A program made the position numbers and the translations under genes. DNA of 64,000 nt from Flagellimonas sp. HMM57 (GTDB lineage: Bacteria > Bacteroidota > Bacteroidia > Flavobacteriales > Flavobacteriaceae): contig NZ_CP090004.1 in the NCBI RefSeq assembly GCF_021390175.1, forward strand, positions 496,001 to 560,000. Reading direction: 5' to 3'. The notes beneath the pieces were generated by a model that saw nothing but the letters and a program-made list of their open reading frames with translations, had not been told where the DNA came from and searched no databases. Of this stretch, positions 24,536-34,059 are shown in pieces; the first letter of the stretch is position 1, and the number at the start of each line of letters is the position of its first letter.

Positions 24536-26362
24536 TTGAAAACAATCGAAAAGACCCATACACAATATCTTTTAAAGCAATTGCCAAAAGCTACTGTTTT
24601 AGTGGGTAAAAACCATGAGGTCATTGATTTTTCAGATTCTTGGTTGGCCATTTTCAACTTGAAAGCCAAAGATGCTGTGGGAGCTTCTATTTTTCAACTT
24701 ATTCTTGACGACAATACCGAATCTCATGAGCAATTGAAGGATTGTCTGTTAAAAAATAGAACAACTACGCTACGGCACAAAAAAGAAAATACACAGTGGC
24801 TGGAAAGTGCATTTGCCCCATGGTTTGATGAAAAGGAAAATATTCTTGGAACCATAATACAGACAACTGATATAAGTGGGGAGGTTGAAAAGGAACTGGA
24901 GCTTGAAAGAATAAAGACCATGCTCCAAGCTAAATCTGAAATAGCAAAAGTTGGTAGCTGGGAGTATACACTTGAAACAGAGAAACTTGTTTGGTGCGAT
25001 GTTACCAAAAGGATGCACCATGTTGATGAAGATTTTGAACCCTCTGTAAATGAAGGTATTGAATTTTACAAACAAGGTTACAGCAGGAATAAGATTTCCA
25101 TGTTATTTCATAATGCACTTCAAAATGGAATTGCTTTCAACGAAAGACTTATCATTCAGACCGCAACAGGAGAAGAGAGATGGGTCATGGCAGGTGGAAA
25201 ACCAATCTATGAACATGGAAAAATCACCAAATTGCTTGGAACTTTTCAGGATATTCATGATCAAGTGATTGCGGAAACAAAAATCAAAGAGAGTAAACAA
25301 CTGCTCACCACACTGATTGAAAATCTTCCGATAAATGTCTTTTTAAAAGACAAGGAATCCAGAAAAATTCTTGTAAACCGCTCAGAATGTGAATACATAG
25401 GAGCAAATGCAGATGAGATATTAGGAAAAACGGACTTTGATTTTTACGATGAGAAAGTTGCCCAGATTTCAAGGGATGAAGATCTTGAAGTAATGCGAAC
25501 CTTTAAATCCATCTTAGGCAAAGAGACTATATGCGTTAAGAAGGATGGTACTACCACAAACTTTCTAACCTCTAAAATCCCACTTATCAATTTAGAAGGA
25601 CAGGCTTATGGTATTATTGGGATGAGCATGGACATTACCCATATAAAGCAAAAGGAGGATGAGTTAAGGAATCTGATCAGTATAACTGCCGTACAAAATA
25701 AAAAACTTGTCAATTTTGCCCATATCGTTTCCCATAATCTAAGATCGCACACTGCAAATTTTTCAATGCTCTTGGATTTTTTGGTCAAGGAAAAAGATGA
25801 AAAGGAGAAAGAACGAATCATGAAGATGTTGTTACATGCTTCCGACAACTTATTGGAGACACTCGAAAACTTAAATGAAGTAGTAGAAATAAGTACTAAT
25901 ATCAACCTAGACAAAAAATCTTTAAATCTTAACGAAAGTGTCATCAAGGTCCAACAGAACCTTTCAGCGCTTTTGCACAACAATACGGTAAAGGTCATAA
26001 ACAATGTTCCCAAGGATACCAATGTAATGTGTGTTCCAGCATATTTGGAAAGTATCATTCTAAATTTACTTACCAATGCGGTCAAATACAAAGACCCCAA
26101 TAGAAAACCAAAAATTGAATTACGTGCAGAAAAACAGGATAAAGGTGTATTGTTCCGTATTTCTGATAATGGTTTGGGAATAGACTTAACAAGATATGGA
26201 GGTAAAATATTTGGTATGTACAAAACATTCCATAACAACAAAGATGCACGGGGACTAGGCCTTTATATCATAAAGAATCAAATTGAAGCCATAGGGGGGC
26301 ATATATCCTTAAAAAGTGAAGTTGGCAAGGGCACTACTTTCAATATTTTTTTCAATGAATAA
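24536..26362 (+). CDS. PAS-domain sensor histidine kinase
   Basis: A 608-residue soluble kinase starting at TTG, since an in-frame stop lies 4 codons upstream and no ATG is near. There are three PAS segments (about 15-120, 135-245, 255-370), a dimerisation helix with phospho-acceptor His 400 in H-I-V-S-H-N-L-R-S-H, and a HATPase domain with N-L-L-T-N-A-V-K-Y, D-N-G-L-G-I-D and G-L-G-L-Y-I-I-K-N. No membrane segment is seen, so it senses a cytoplasmic signal. It overlaps the next gene, a receiver protein, by 8 bases and presumably phosphorylates it. Confidence 0.92.
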   Translation: MKTIEKTHTQYLLKQLPKATVLVGKNHEVIDFSDSWLAIFNLKAKDAVGASIFQLILDDNTESHEQLKDCLLKNRTTTLRHKKENTQWLESAFAPWFDEKENILGTIIQTTDISGEVEKELELERIKTMLQAKSEIAKVGSWEYTLETEKLVWCDVTKRMHHVDEDFEPSVNEGIEFYKQGYSRNKISMLFHNALQNGIAFNERLIIQTATGEERWVMAGGKPIYEHGKITKLLGTFQDIHDQVIAETKIKESKQLLTTLIENLPINVFLKDKESRKILVNRSECEYIGANADEILGKTDFDFYDEKVAQISRDEDLEVMRTFKSILGKETICVKKDGTTTNFLTSKIPLINLEGQAYGIIGMSMDITHIKQKEDELRNLISITAVQNKKLVNFAHIVSHNLRSHTANFSMLLDFLVKEKDEKEKERIMKMLLHASDNLLETLENLNEVVEISTNINLDKKSLNLNESVIKVQQNLSALLHNNTVKVINNVPKDTNVMCVPAYLESIILNLLTNAVKYKDPNRKPKIELRAEKQDKGVLFRISDNGLGIDLTRYGGKIFGMYKTFHNNKDARGLGLYIIKNQIEAIGGHISLKSEVGKGTTFNIFFNE

Positions 26363-26768
26363 AGTTAACAGCATATACATCATAGATGATGACCCCATAA
26401 CTATTTTTGGCATTAAAAAAATGCTAAAGACAACAGCTGTATGCAATGATATTCAGGCTTTTGAGAATGGGAAAGTTGCCATAGACGATTTAAGAAAGAG
26501 AATACGGGAAGGCACACGCTTACCAGAAGTAATCTTTTTGGATATTAATATGCCCATTATGGATGGATGGGAATTCTTGGATGAATTTATCGCTTTGGAA
26601 CTAAAAGAAAAGGTTATTATCAATGTCATTACTTCTTCCATAGATCAATATGATTATCAAAAATGGAACGATTTTAGACTAAGCTGCAAACACTATCTAA
26701 ATTTTAAGAACAAGCCTATCTATAAAATCGAACCTACCGACTTGGATAGGTTCAATATGGTATCTTAA
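26355..26768 (+). CDS. Response regulator, receiver domain only
   Basis: A 137-residue receiver starting M-N-K-V-N-S-I-Y-I-I-D-D-D at 26355, inside the end of the kinase gene, so translation is coupled. Acidic triad D11-D13, phospho-acceptor Asp 63 in V-I-F-L-D-I-N-M-P, Thr in V-I-T-S-S and Lys in F-K-N-K-P are present. No output domain follows. It likely passes the signal of the PAS kinase to a protein target. Confidence 0.92.
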   Translation: MNKVNSIYIIDDDPITIFGIKKMLKTTAVCNDIQAFENGKVAIDDLRKRIREGTRLPEVIFLDINMPIMDGWEFLDEFIALELKEKVIINVITSSIDQYDYQKWNDFRLSCKHYLNFKNKPIYKIEPTDLDRFNMVS

Positions 26769-26833
26769 ACCATTTTATTACTTATTTTTACAATTCTGAA
26801 GGTTTTCTGACAGTCTAATAAAATACGTTCCAA

Positions 26834-28576
26834 ATGAAATACCTCATTATCATTTGTATTTTTCTTTTTTTCGCTTCCTGTGAAACCGCAACAGAAGATA
26901 AGATTGATTCTTACAAGACTTGTTTCGAAATATCCAATCAAACAGAGACACCTACCTACGAAGAGACAATCGCCTTTTATATAAAACTGGCTAAAGACTT
27001 TCCAGAAATAAACATACAGACCATTGGCATTACTGATAGTGGTTATCCCCTGCACATCGTCACATTTAATACCGATGGTGATTTTAATTTTGAAAATATC
27101 AGGGAAGAAAATGCGGTCATTCTTATTAACAATGGTATTCATCCTGGAGAAAGTGACGGTATAGATGCCACCATGCTCCTTTACCGTGATTTGGCATTAA
27201 AAAAAATAGAACACCCTAAACAAACAATTCTCGTAACCATACCCATTTACAATATCGGAGGAGCGTTACAAAGAAATTCAACCACTAGAGTAAACCAGAA
27301 TGGACCTTTGGAATATGGTTTTCGTGGAAATGCAAGAAACTATGATCTTAATAGGGACTTCATAAAAATGGACACGAAAAATGCCCAAACTTTTGCTAAA
27401 ATATTCCATTTGGTAAAACCAGACATTTTTATTGATAACCATGTGAGCAACGGAGCTGATTATCAATATACTCTTACCCATTTATTTACGCAACATAACA
27501 AACTAGGTGGAGAAATGGGCAAATATCTTCATAGGGAATTTATGCCCAACGTGGAAGAATCTTTACGCCAAAAAAAATGGGATATTACTCCATATGTCAA
27601 TGTGTTTAACCAACCTCCAGAAATGGGCTTTAACCAATTTATGGACCATCCCAGATATTCAACAGGCTACACAACATTATGGAATACTTTGGGCCTTATG
27701 GTAGAAACCCATATGCTAAAGCCTTACGACAAAAGGGTTGAAGGCACATATGAAGTAATGCAAAGTGTGATTTCCGTTACAGAAAAAAACCATGACGCAA
27801 TAAAATCTGTTCGGAAAAGCTCATTGGAAAAAAGCTTGGAACTTTCACAATATCACTTTAACTGGCAAGTGGACACTACACAAAACACGATACTTAATTT
27901 CAAAGGATTTGAAGCTGAATTTATTGAAAGTGAAGTTACTGGGCTTACTAGGCTGAAGTACAATAAAAACAGGCCTTTCACCAAGAAAACCGTATATCAC
28001 AATTACTTTTATCCAAAAGATACCGTTAAAGTTCCGTCTGCCTACATTATCAAAAAAGGTTGGCATAAGGTTATGGACAAGTTGAAAGCAAACAACATCC
28101 GATTCTCTGAAATTGAAGAAGACACAACACTGAATGTTAGTGCCTATGAAATCGTTGATTTTGAAACACGAAAATCACCTTATGAAGGACACTATCTGCA
28201 TTCCAACACAAAAGTCAAAAAGAGTCAAGGCAGAGTTGCCTTTAGGGCCGGTGACTTCCTAATACCCACCGATCAACCCGGTATTAGATATATTTTGGAG
28301 ACTTTAGAACCGTCAGCAGTAGATTCTTTCTTCAATTGGAATTTTTTTGATACCGTTCTACAACAAAAAGAAGGGTTTTCACCTTACGTTTTTGAGGATG
28401 TGGCACTACAAATGCTACAAAAGGATTCCACATTGCGGAATATGTTTACCACCAAAAAGAAACTGGACAAAGAATTCGCAGAAAATTGGTATGCTCAATT
28501 AGACTGGCTGTACCAAAGGTCAGAACATAAGGAGGAATCCTACCTGAACTACCCTGTGTACCGTATTGAAAAATAG
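26834..28576 (+). CDS. M14-family zinc carboxypeptidase lipoprotein
   Basis: A 580-residue protein with a lipoprotein signal (F-F-A-S-C, Cys 16) and an M14 domain. The zinc motif H-P-G-E lies at residues 103-106 and the third ligand His in I-D-N-H-V-S-N-G-A-D; substrate-binding N-Y-D-L-N-R-D-F lies between. About 230 extra residues follow the catalytic domain and are of unknown role. It probably acts on peptides at the outer or inner membrane surface. Confidence 0.9.
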   Translation: MKYLIIICIFLFFASCETATEDKIDSYKTCFEISNQTETPTYEETIAFYIKLAKDFPEINIQTIGITDSGYPLHIVTFNTDGDFNFENIREENAVILINNGIHPGESDGIDATMLLYRDLALKKIEHPKQTILVTIPIYNIGGALQRNSTTRVNQNGPLEYGFRGNARNYDLNRDFIKMDTKNAQTFAKIFHLVKPDIFIDNHVSNGADYQYTLTHLFTQHNKLGGEMGKYLHREFMPNVEESLRQKKWDITPYVNVFNQPPEMGFNQFMDHPRYSTGYTTLWNTLGLMVETHMLKPYDKRVEGTYEVMQSVISVTEKNHDAIKSVRKSSLEKSLELSQYHFNWQVDTTQNTILNFKGFEAEFIESEVTGLTRLKYNKNRPFTKKTVYHNYFYPKDTVKVPSAYIIKKGWHKVMDKLKANNIRFSEIEEDTTLNVSAYEIVDFETRKSPYEGHYLHSNTKVKKSQGRVAFRAGDFLIPTDQPGIRYILETLEPSAVDSFFNWNFFDTVLQQKEGFSPYVFEDVALQMLQKDSTLRNMFTTKKKLDKEFAENWYAQLDWLYQRSEHKEESYLNYPVYRIEK

Positions 28577-28589
28577 TTGGAAATCAGAG

Positions 28590-29198
28590 TTAAGACTTCT
28601 CCTCAGCTGGCCAGTTTTCAAATAGAATCTTAATATTAAAATAGGAATTTTTCAAAGCCTTCTTTACTTTCTTTGGACCCTTCCATTTTACTTTTAAAAT
28701 CCCCTCTTCTTTTTGCCCGGTCAATTCTCCGCTATACGTAGTGGACATTGCAAACCAATGTACTTGTTTTAATCTGTATTCACCATTTCTTCTGAAAATG
28801 TGGTAAGTAGTCCGTAAAAATTTATCGATTATCAAATCACGTACACCCGTTTCCTCTTCTACCTCCCTTATAGCTGCCTTTTCAATGGACTCTCCTTTGT
28901 CCACTTTTCCTTTTGGCAAGTCCCATTTATCATTTCTATAGATAAAAAGCACTTTGCCCTTGGGGTTGGTTACAAATCCACCACCAGCTACCACCACAGG
29001 TATTTTATGCATAAAAACATCAAGGATTTTTTCCTCATCGGGATGATAGATATAGGCTTCTTGAAGTCTACCTTTTGCTAAAGAATCAATAGCCATTACT
29101 ATTGAATCACCATCCAGTGAAAATAAATTTCCATTGGAATTATCTTGCCGCTCATTTGTTAAAATCAGTGGGGACTCATTAACAAAAACTTTATACAT
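28590..29198 (-). CDS. Nudix hydrolase domain protein
   Basis: A 202-residue protein with a C-terminal Nudix domain. The Nudix box runs G-K-V-D-K-G-E-S-I-E-K-A-A-I-R-E-V-E-E-E-T-G-V (written in part; about residues 117-139), with complete metal-binding R-E-x-x-E-E. The N-terminal 75 residues are a separate region with no match I recognise. Substrate unknown. The ATG at 29198 is taken; it is divergent from pyrE with only 7 bases between start codons. Confidence 0.9.
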   Translation of the reverse strand: MYKVFVNESPLILTNERQDNSNGNLFSLDGDSIVMAIDSLAKGRLQEAYIYHPDEEKILDVFMHKIPVVVAGGGFVTNPKGKVLFIYRNDKWDLPKGKVDKGESIEKAAIREVEEETGVRDLIIDKFLRTTYHIFRRNGEYRLKQVHWFAMSTTYSGELTGQKEEGILKVKWKGPKKVKKALKNSYFNIKILFENWPAEEKS

Positions 29199-29201
29199 TT
29201 G
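29194..29201 (+). promoter_or_regulatory. Promoter -7 box of pyrE
   Basis: TACATTTG fits TAnnTTTG and ends 4 bases before the pyrE ATG, so the transcript may begin at or beside the start codon. The box overlaps the start codon of the divergent Nudix gene. No TTG is seen at the standard -33 distance. Confidence 0.45.
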
Positions 29202-29205
29202 CGCA

Positions 29206-29844
29206 ATGGTTTTAAACAAGGATACTGCAAAAAAAACTGCCGAACTATTGCTGCAAATTAATGCAATTAAGTTGGAACCAGAAAATCCTTTTACTTGGGC
29301 TTCTGGTTGGAAATCTCCTATTTATTGTGATAATAGAGTACTGCTTTCTTATCCAGATATAAGAAACTTTGTGCGGGAGGAAATGGCAAAACAAGTTGAA
29401 ACGCTTTATGGAAGACCAGATGTTATTGCAGGTGTGGCAACGGGAGCTATTGGAGTTGGTGTACTGGTTGCAGAAGCGCTGGGCCTTCCCTTTATATATG
29501 TTAGGCCAGAGCCAAAATCCCACGGACGGCAAAATCAGATTGAAGGGTATTTGGAGGCCAATCAGAATGTGGTTGTTATAGAAGATTTGATAAGCACGGG
29601 CAAAAGTAGCCTGAATGCTGTCAAAGCTTTAAAAGAACAACAAGCCAATGTCAAGGGAATGATAGCAATATTTACGTATGGATTTCCCGTGGCCACAACA
29701 AATTTTGAAAAAGAACAGGTTTCCTTGCATACGCTCTCAGATTATGACCATCTGATCGAACAGGCTTCAGAAACAAATTATATAAAAGAATCTCAGCTAC
29801 AAACCTTGTTGCAGTGGAAATCGAATCCACAGCAATGGAAATAA
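29206..29844 (+). CDS. pyrE: Orotate phosphoribosyltransferase
   Basis: A 212-residue enzyme attaching phosphoribose to orotate in pyrimidine synthesis. The start M-V-L-N-K-D at 29206 fits the family. W-A-S-G-W-K-S-P-I-Y-C-D-N-R, G-V-A-T-G-A-I-G, the flexible loop R-P-E-P-K-S-H-G-R-Q-N-Q-I-E-G and the PRPP motif V-V-I-E-D-L-I-S-T-G-K-S are present. The SRPBCC gene follows 7 bases after it. Confidence 0.97.
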   Translation: MVLNKDTAKKTAELLLQINAIKLEPENPFTWASGWKSPIYCDNRVLLSYPDIRNFVREEMAKQVETLYGRPDVIAGVATGAIGVGVLVAEALGLPFIYVRPEPKSHGRQNQIEGYLEANQNVVVIEDLISTGKSSLNAVKALKEQQANVKGMIAIFTYGFPVATTNFEKEQVSLHTLSDYDHLIEQASETNYIKESQLQTLLQWKSNPQQWK

Positions 29845-29851
29845 TCCCAAT

Positions 29852-30247
29852 ATGCACATAGAAGTTCCAAAAAAGAAAGTATCCAAAAGCTCAAAAGAAG
29901 TTTTTGATTTTTTAACCGAAATCAAAAATTTTGAAATACTGATGCCGGATAATATAGATAAGTTTGAGGTTTTGGATGAGAAGACTTTTAAGTTTGCCCT
30001 AAAAGGAATGCCCGAAATCATTTTAAGACTTAAAGAGCAATTCCCAAACGAAAAAGTGATTCTTGGCGCCGCAAGTGACAAGTTACCGTTTACCTTGACA
30101 GGAAACATTGAATCTTTAGGTGAATCCGAAAGCGAAGTTGGGTTAAGTTTTGAAGGAGAGTTTAATGCCATGATGGCTATGATGATAAAAACACCCATCA
30201 CTAATTTTATGCAAACACTCTCATCAAATTTGGATAAAATAAGCTAG
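29852..30247 (+). CDS. SRPBCC (START/Bet v1-like) family protein
   Basis: A 131-residue single-domain protein of the SRPBCC fold: N-terminal strand H-I-E-V-P-K-K-K-V, helix with S-S-K-E-V-F-D-F-L-T, and a long C-terminal helix T-N-F-M-Q-T-L-S. Such domains hold hydrophobic ligands. It shares a transcript with pyrE, but no role in pyrimidine synthesis is established. Its end overlaps that of birA by 4 bases on the other strand. Confidence 0.8.
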   Translation: MHIEVPKKKVSKSSKEVFDFLTEIKNFEILMPDNIDKFEVLDEKTFKFALKGMPEIILRLKEQFPNEKVILGAASDKLPFTLTGNIESLGESESEVGLSFEGEFNAMMAMMIKTPITNFMQTLSSNLDKIS

Positions 30248-30987
30248 TACAATAAGGTTACTTCCTTTAAACCAAACGTTTTAAGAATACTATCTTCCAA
30301 TTCAACAATAAGTTTTCCATCTGTAGAAACCCCACGGATAAAACCCATAAATAAGGTATCCGTGGCATCTTTGAACGTGGAAGGCTTGTCTCTTCTGAAC
30401 AACAGTCTCTCATATTGTGAAATCATTTCCGCATTTTTTTTCTTTTCCAGCTCCGAAAAGTAAAACTTGAAGCGTTCCAATATGTTATCCAATAACTCGT
30501 CCAAATCAAAAAACTTCCCGCTAATCGATTTCAAAGAGGCAACCTTATCAAGATTTTCAAAGGAAGTTTGATTCACATTCAGTCCTACTCCAATGATTGA
30601 ATTTTTAATTGCTAGTCCTTTTAAAATATTTTCTATTAAAATACCGCAAATTTTAGAAGAACCTGACATAATGTCGTTGGGCCATTTTACTTTCAAATCT
30701 GGTATGGACAACCTATGTAAAACATCATAAATTGAAAGTGAGACACAAATGTTCAAAACGAACTGATTTGTAACTTGAAGAGATTTATATTTTTTCAACA
30801 CACTAAAAGTCAAGTTCTTACCGTCATCAGATTGCCAAACAGTGCCCATTTGACCTCTCCCTTTTAATTGTTTTTTGGCAACTATCGTTGTGTAATCCCC
30901 TAAATTCGTAGTGAGTGACAAACGCTTTAAATGAAGGTTTGTAGAGTCCGTGGCATCAAGTTTGATTATTTGTGTGAGTGCTCCCAA
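30244..30987 (-). CDS. birA: Biotin--[acetyl-CoA-carboxylase] ligase
   Basis: A 247-residue biotin ligase without the N-terminal repressor domain. D-A-T-D-S-T-N lies at residues 11-17, K-G-R-G-Q-M-G-T-V-W at about 41-50, K-W-P-N-D-I near 105 and G-I-L-I-E-N near 118; G-V-G-L-N-V-N follows. No ATG fits the fold; a TTG at 30987 gives the expected N-terminus. It is divergent from rsfS. Confidence 0.92.
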   Translation of the reverse strand: MGALTQIIKLDATDSTNLHLKRLSLTTNLGDYTTIVAKKQLKGRGQMGTVWQSDDGKNLTFSVLKKYKSLQVTNQFVLNICVSLSIYDVLHRLSIPDLKVKWPNDIMSGSSKICGILIENILKGLAIKNSIIGVGLNVNQTSFENLDKVASLKSISGKFFDLDELLDNILERFKFYFSELEKKKNAEMISQYERLLFRRDKPSTFKDATDTLFMGFIRGVSTDGKLIVELEDSILKTFGLKEVTLLY

Positions 30988-31041
30988 AGTGGTATGTCCA
31001 ATGATATGTTAAATTCTAGGGCTAAGAAAACAAAAAAAATA

Positions 31042-31049
31042 TAACTTTG
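31042..31049 (+). promoter_or_regulatory. Promoter -7 box of the rsfS-ftsH cluster
   Basis: TAACTTTG fits TAnnTTTG and lies 19 bases before the rsfS ATG, in the gap between divergent birA and rsfS. Confidence 0.45.
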
Positions 31050-31068
31050 TAGAATCTAAAATTTTTGA

Positions 31069-31446
31069 ATGCAGAAAACGAAAGCTAGCGCAGATGAATT
31101 GATTGCCTTAATATTACACGGGATAGAAGAAGTCAAAGGAGTTGACATAAATCTATTGGACCTTAGGGAAATTGAAAATACAGTTTGCGACTATTTTATT
31201 ATCTGCAATGGTACTTCCAATACGCATGTAAACGCAATTGTTTCCTCTATTCAGAAAACCGTTAGCAAAGCCATCAAGGACAAACCATGGCATATAGAAG
31301 GTTCTGAAAATGCAGAATGGATTTTAATGGATTACGTTAATATAGTAGTGCATGTATTTCAAAAACACATTAGGGAATTCTACGATATAGAAGGACTTTG
31401 GGGTGATGCCAAAGTTACCATGGTGGAGAGTAGTTACAATTCTTAA
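31069..31446 (+). CDS. rsfS: Ribosomal silencing factor RsfS
   Basis: A 125-residue RsfS/Iojap family protein which binds ribosomal protein L14 and blocks subunit joining when nutrients are scarce. Family segments: D-L-R-E-I-E-N-T-V-C-D-Y-F-I-I-C-N-G-T-S-N-T-H, and W-I-L-M-D-Y-V-N-I-V-V-H-V-F followed by R-E-F-Y-D-I-E-G-L-W-G-D-A. It precedes ftsH by 5 bases, a common flavobacterial arrangement. Confidence 0.95.
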   Translation: MQKTKASADELIALILHGIEEVKGVDINLLDLREIENTVCDYFIICNGTSNTHVNAIVSSIQKTVSKAIKDKPWHIEGSENAEWILMDYVNIVVHVFQKHIREFYDIEGLWGDAKVTMVESSYNS

Positions 31447-31451
31447 AAAAA

Positions 31452-33392
31452 ATGGCAAAAGAAAACAATTCCAGTACCCCAAAAAAACCTCGTTTTAGTT
31501 CCTGGTGGATTTATGGCGTAGTAATCGCTCTAATAATAGGTTTCCAATTTTTTGGAGGAAATAGTTTCTCCAGCACGGAGAAAACAACAACATCAGAACT
31601 ACAAGAATATCTGCGTAACGGAGATATTTCCGAAATTTTGATCATTACCAATACCAGACAGGCCAAAGTGTTTCTAACTGAAGAAGCACTACAAAAAGAT
31701 GTCCATAGAAATGTCGCGGATAAGCCCTTCAGTTTCTCTGCGGGTAAGATTCCTCAGTATAGTCTGGATTACGGTGATCTTCAAAATTTTGAAGATGAAA
31801 TAAAAAGTATAAAGAAAGAGAACAATCTTGATACCATTGTCGATTTCGATACGGAATCGAATGTTTTAGGGGATTTGTTGCTTTCTTTGCTCCCCTTCGC
31901 TTTGATTATAGGGATATGGATTTATTTAATGCGAAGAATGTCCGGTGGGGCCGGTGGTGGCGCCGGAGGACAGATTTTCAATATTGGAAAATCAAAAGCA
32001 AAACTCTTCGATGAAAAAACAGATACCAGAACTTCTTTCAAAGACGTAGCTGGACTTGAAGGTGCAAAAGAAGAAGTAGAGGAAATCGTTGAATTCCTTA
32101 AAAATCCAGATAAATATACCTCTTTAGGAGGAAAAATACCCAAAGGAGCATTATTGGTAGGACCTCCGGGTACGGGTAAAACACTTTTGGCAAAAGCAGT
32201 TGCTGGTGAAGCAAAAGTTCCATTTTTCTCATTGTCAGGTTCAGATTTTGTGGAAATGTTCGTAGGTGTAGGTGCTTCAAGAGTACGTGACTTATTTAAA
32301 CAAGCCAAGGATAAATCCCCAGCAATCATATTTATCGATGAAATTGACGCAATTGGTCGTGCAAGGGGAAAGAATAATTTTACCGGTTCCAACGACGAAC
32401 GCGAAAACACATTGAACCAATTATTGACCGAAATGGATGGTTTTGGCACCAACACCAACGTCATTGTACTTGCAGCTACCAACAGGGCAGATGTCTTGGA
32501 CAAAGCTTTAATGCGTGCAGGGCGTTTTGACCGCCAGATTTACGTAGACCTTCCAGATATACGGGAAAGAAAAGAAATTTTCGAGGTGCATTTGCGCCCA
32601 ATAAAAACTGCAGAGACACTTGATCTGGAATTCTTGGCAAAGCAGACGCCAGGTTTTTCTGGAGCTGATATTGCCAACGTATGTAACGAAGCAGCATTAA
32701 TAGCAGCCCGTAAAGAAAAGAAAGCGGTCAATAAACAAGATTTCTTGGATGCCGTAGACAGAATCGTAGGTGGTCTGGAGAAGAAAAACAAGATCATAAC
32801 CGTAGAAGAAAAGAAAACCATCGCTTATCATGAAGCTGGACATGCCACGGTAAGTTGGATGTTGGAACATGCAGCGCCACTGGTCAAAGTTACCATAGTC
32901 CCAAGAGGACAGTCTTTAGGAGCAGCTTGGTACCTGCCCGAAGAACGACTTATTGTTCGCCCAGAGCAAATGTTGGATGAAATGTGTGCCACAATGGGCG
33001 GTAGAGCGGCCGAGCGGGTAATTTTCAATAAAATATCGACTGGAGCACTCAGCGATTTGGAAAAAGTAACCAAACAAGCAAGGGCCATGGTTACTATTTA
33101 TGGCCTTAATGAGGAACTGGGTAATATTACGTATTATGATTCGTCCGGCAACAACGAATATGGTTTTACGAAACCGTATAGTGAGGAAACAGCCCAAAAG
33201 ATTGACGAAGAGATATCCAAGATTATTGAAGAGCAATACCAACGTGCAATAAAATTATTGGCAGATAACAAGGATAAGCTTACAGAATTGGCGGATAGAC
33301 TGTTGGAAAAAGAAGTAATCTTCAAAGACGATTTAGAAAAGATTTTTGGAAAAAGACCTTTTGAAAAAGAGGAATTGGAGCCAACAAAGTAA
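31452..33392 (+). CDS. ftsH: ATP-dependent zinc metalloprotease FtsH
   Basis: A 646-residue membrane AAA+ protease degrading misfolded membrane and regulatory proteins. Two membrane segments (about 20-36 and 140-158) flank a periplasmic domain; a glycine-rich stretch follows. Walker A G-P-P-G-T-G-K-T is at 237-244, Walker B F-I-D-E-I-D-A-I-G after it, the second region of homology near 340, and the zinc motif H-E-A-G-H at 460-464. It lies between rsfS and lipid genes; in E. coli FtsH also controls LpxC and thus lipid A supply. Confidence 0.98.
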   Translation: MAKENNSSTPKKPRFSSWWIYGVVIALIIGFQFFGGNSFSSTEKTTTSELQEYLRNGDISEILIITNTRQAKVFLTEEALQKDVHRNVADKPFSFSAGKIPQYSLDYGDLQNFEDEIKSIKKENNLDTIVDFDTESNVLGDLLLSLLPFALIIGIWIYLMRRMSGGAGGGAGGQIFNIGKSKAKLFDEKTDTRTSFKDVAGLEGAKEEVEEIVEFLKNPDKYTSLGGKIPKGALLVGPPGTGKTLLAKAVAGEAKVPFFSLSGSDFVEMFVGVGASRVRDLFKQAKDKSPAIIFIDEIDAIGRARGKNNFTGSNDERENTLNQLLTEMDGFGTNTNVIVLAATNRADVLDKALMRAGRFDRQIYVDLPDIRERKEIFEVHLRPIKTAETLDLEFLAKQTPGFSGADIANVCNEAALIAARKEKKAVNKQDFLDAVDRIVGGLEKKNKIITVEEKKTIAYHEAGHATVSWMLEHAAPLVKVTIVPRGQSLGAAWYLPEERLIVRPEQMLDEMCATMGGRAAERVIFNKISTGALSDLEKVTKQARAMVTIYGLNEELGNITYYDSSGNNEYGFTKPYSEETAQKIDEEISKIIEEQYQRAIKLLADNKDKLTELADRLLEKEVIFKDDLEKIFGKRPFEKEELEPTK

Positions 33393-33446
33393 TTCAATAC
33401 GTTTTCAGGTAACATTTCAACAGGATTAGCGTTCTTTATAGTATAG

Positions 33447-34055
33447 ATGGGAGTTTTTGATAAACTTTTTGGAGGAGGAAAAAAGGTTTCCAAGGAAACT
33501 ATGGAAACCAGAGGGGACCATATGCCCGATTTAAAAATTCCCGTAGACGAAAAATTTACCATTTATTTCAAAAAAAACGGAGGGAAGTTTATCTACTGTG
33601 AAAACGAAGTGGAAATTTCAGATGCGTTAAAAAACATCATCTCAGAAAACAATTGGCAAAACCATCTTTTTCATACACTTGACGATCGTTTAGAAAACCG
33701 TTTTTCCTCGAAAAAAATAAAGTTTACCCAAGACCGTAGCCAAAGTGATATATTGTTCACTACCTGTGAGCATCTTATTGGGCATGACGGTTCAATTTTG
33801 GTATGTTCCAACCAAATCCAAGGAAAAAAGCTCAACGAGCTCCCTTCAAATCTTATTGTTTATGCAACCACAAGTCAATTGGTCGACTCGATCAGTGAAG
33901 CCTTAAAAGTCATTAAGGAAAGGTATAAAAATAATATTCCAGATAATATCACCACCCTAAAACATTTTGAATCCACCGCAGAAAACAAAAATGATTTCTT
34001 ATCCTACGGTAGTGCTTCAAAAAATGTATATCTTTTATTGCTAGAAGACTACTGA
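33447..34055 (+). CDS. LUD domain protein (LutC/YkgG family)
   Basis: A 202-residue protein ending in a LUD domain, the fold of lactate-utilisation protein LutC: D-I-L-F-T-T-C-E-H-L-I-G-H-D-G-S-I-L-V near residues 95-113, then L-P-S-N-L-I-V-Y-A-T-T-S-Q. No LutA or LutB partners are nearby. Here it lies between ftsH and cdsA, where its role is unclear. Confidence 0.82.
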   Translation: MGVFDKLFGGGKKVSKETMETRGDHMPDLKIPVDEKFTIYFKKNGGKFIYCENEVEISDALKNIISENNWQNHLFHTLDDRLENRFSSKKIKFTQDRSQSDILFTTCEHLIGHDGSILVCSNQIQGKKLNELPSNLIVYATTSQLVDSISEALKVIKERYKNNIPDNITTLKHFESTAENKNDFLSYGSASKNVYLLLLEDY

Positions 34056-34059
34056 TTAC

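Noticed and set aside
31922..32503. Open frame of 193 codons on the minus strand
   Set aside because: It is antisense to the AAA+ domain of ftsH; its composition mirrors that gene and no promoter or partner is seen.
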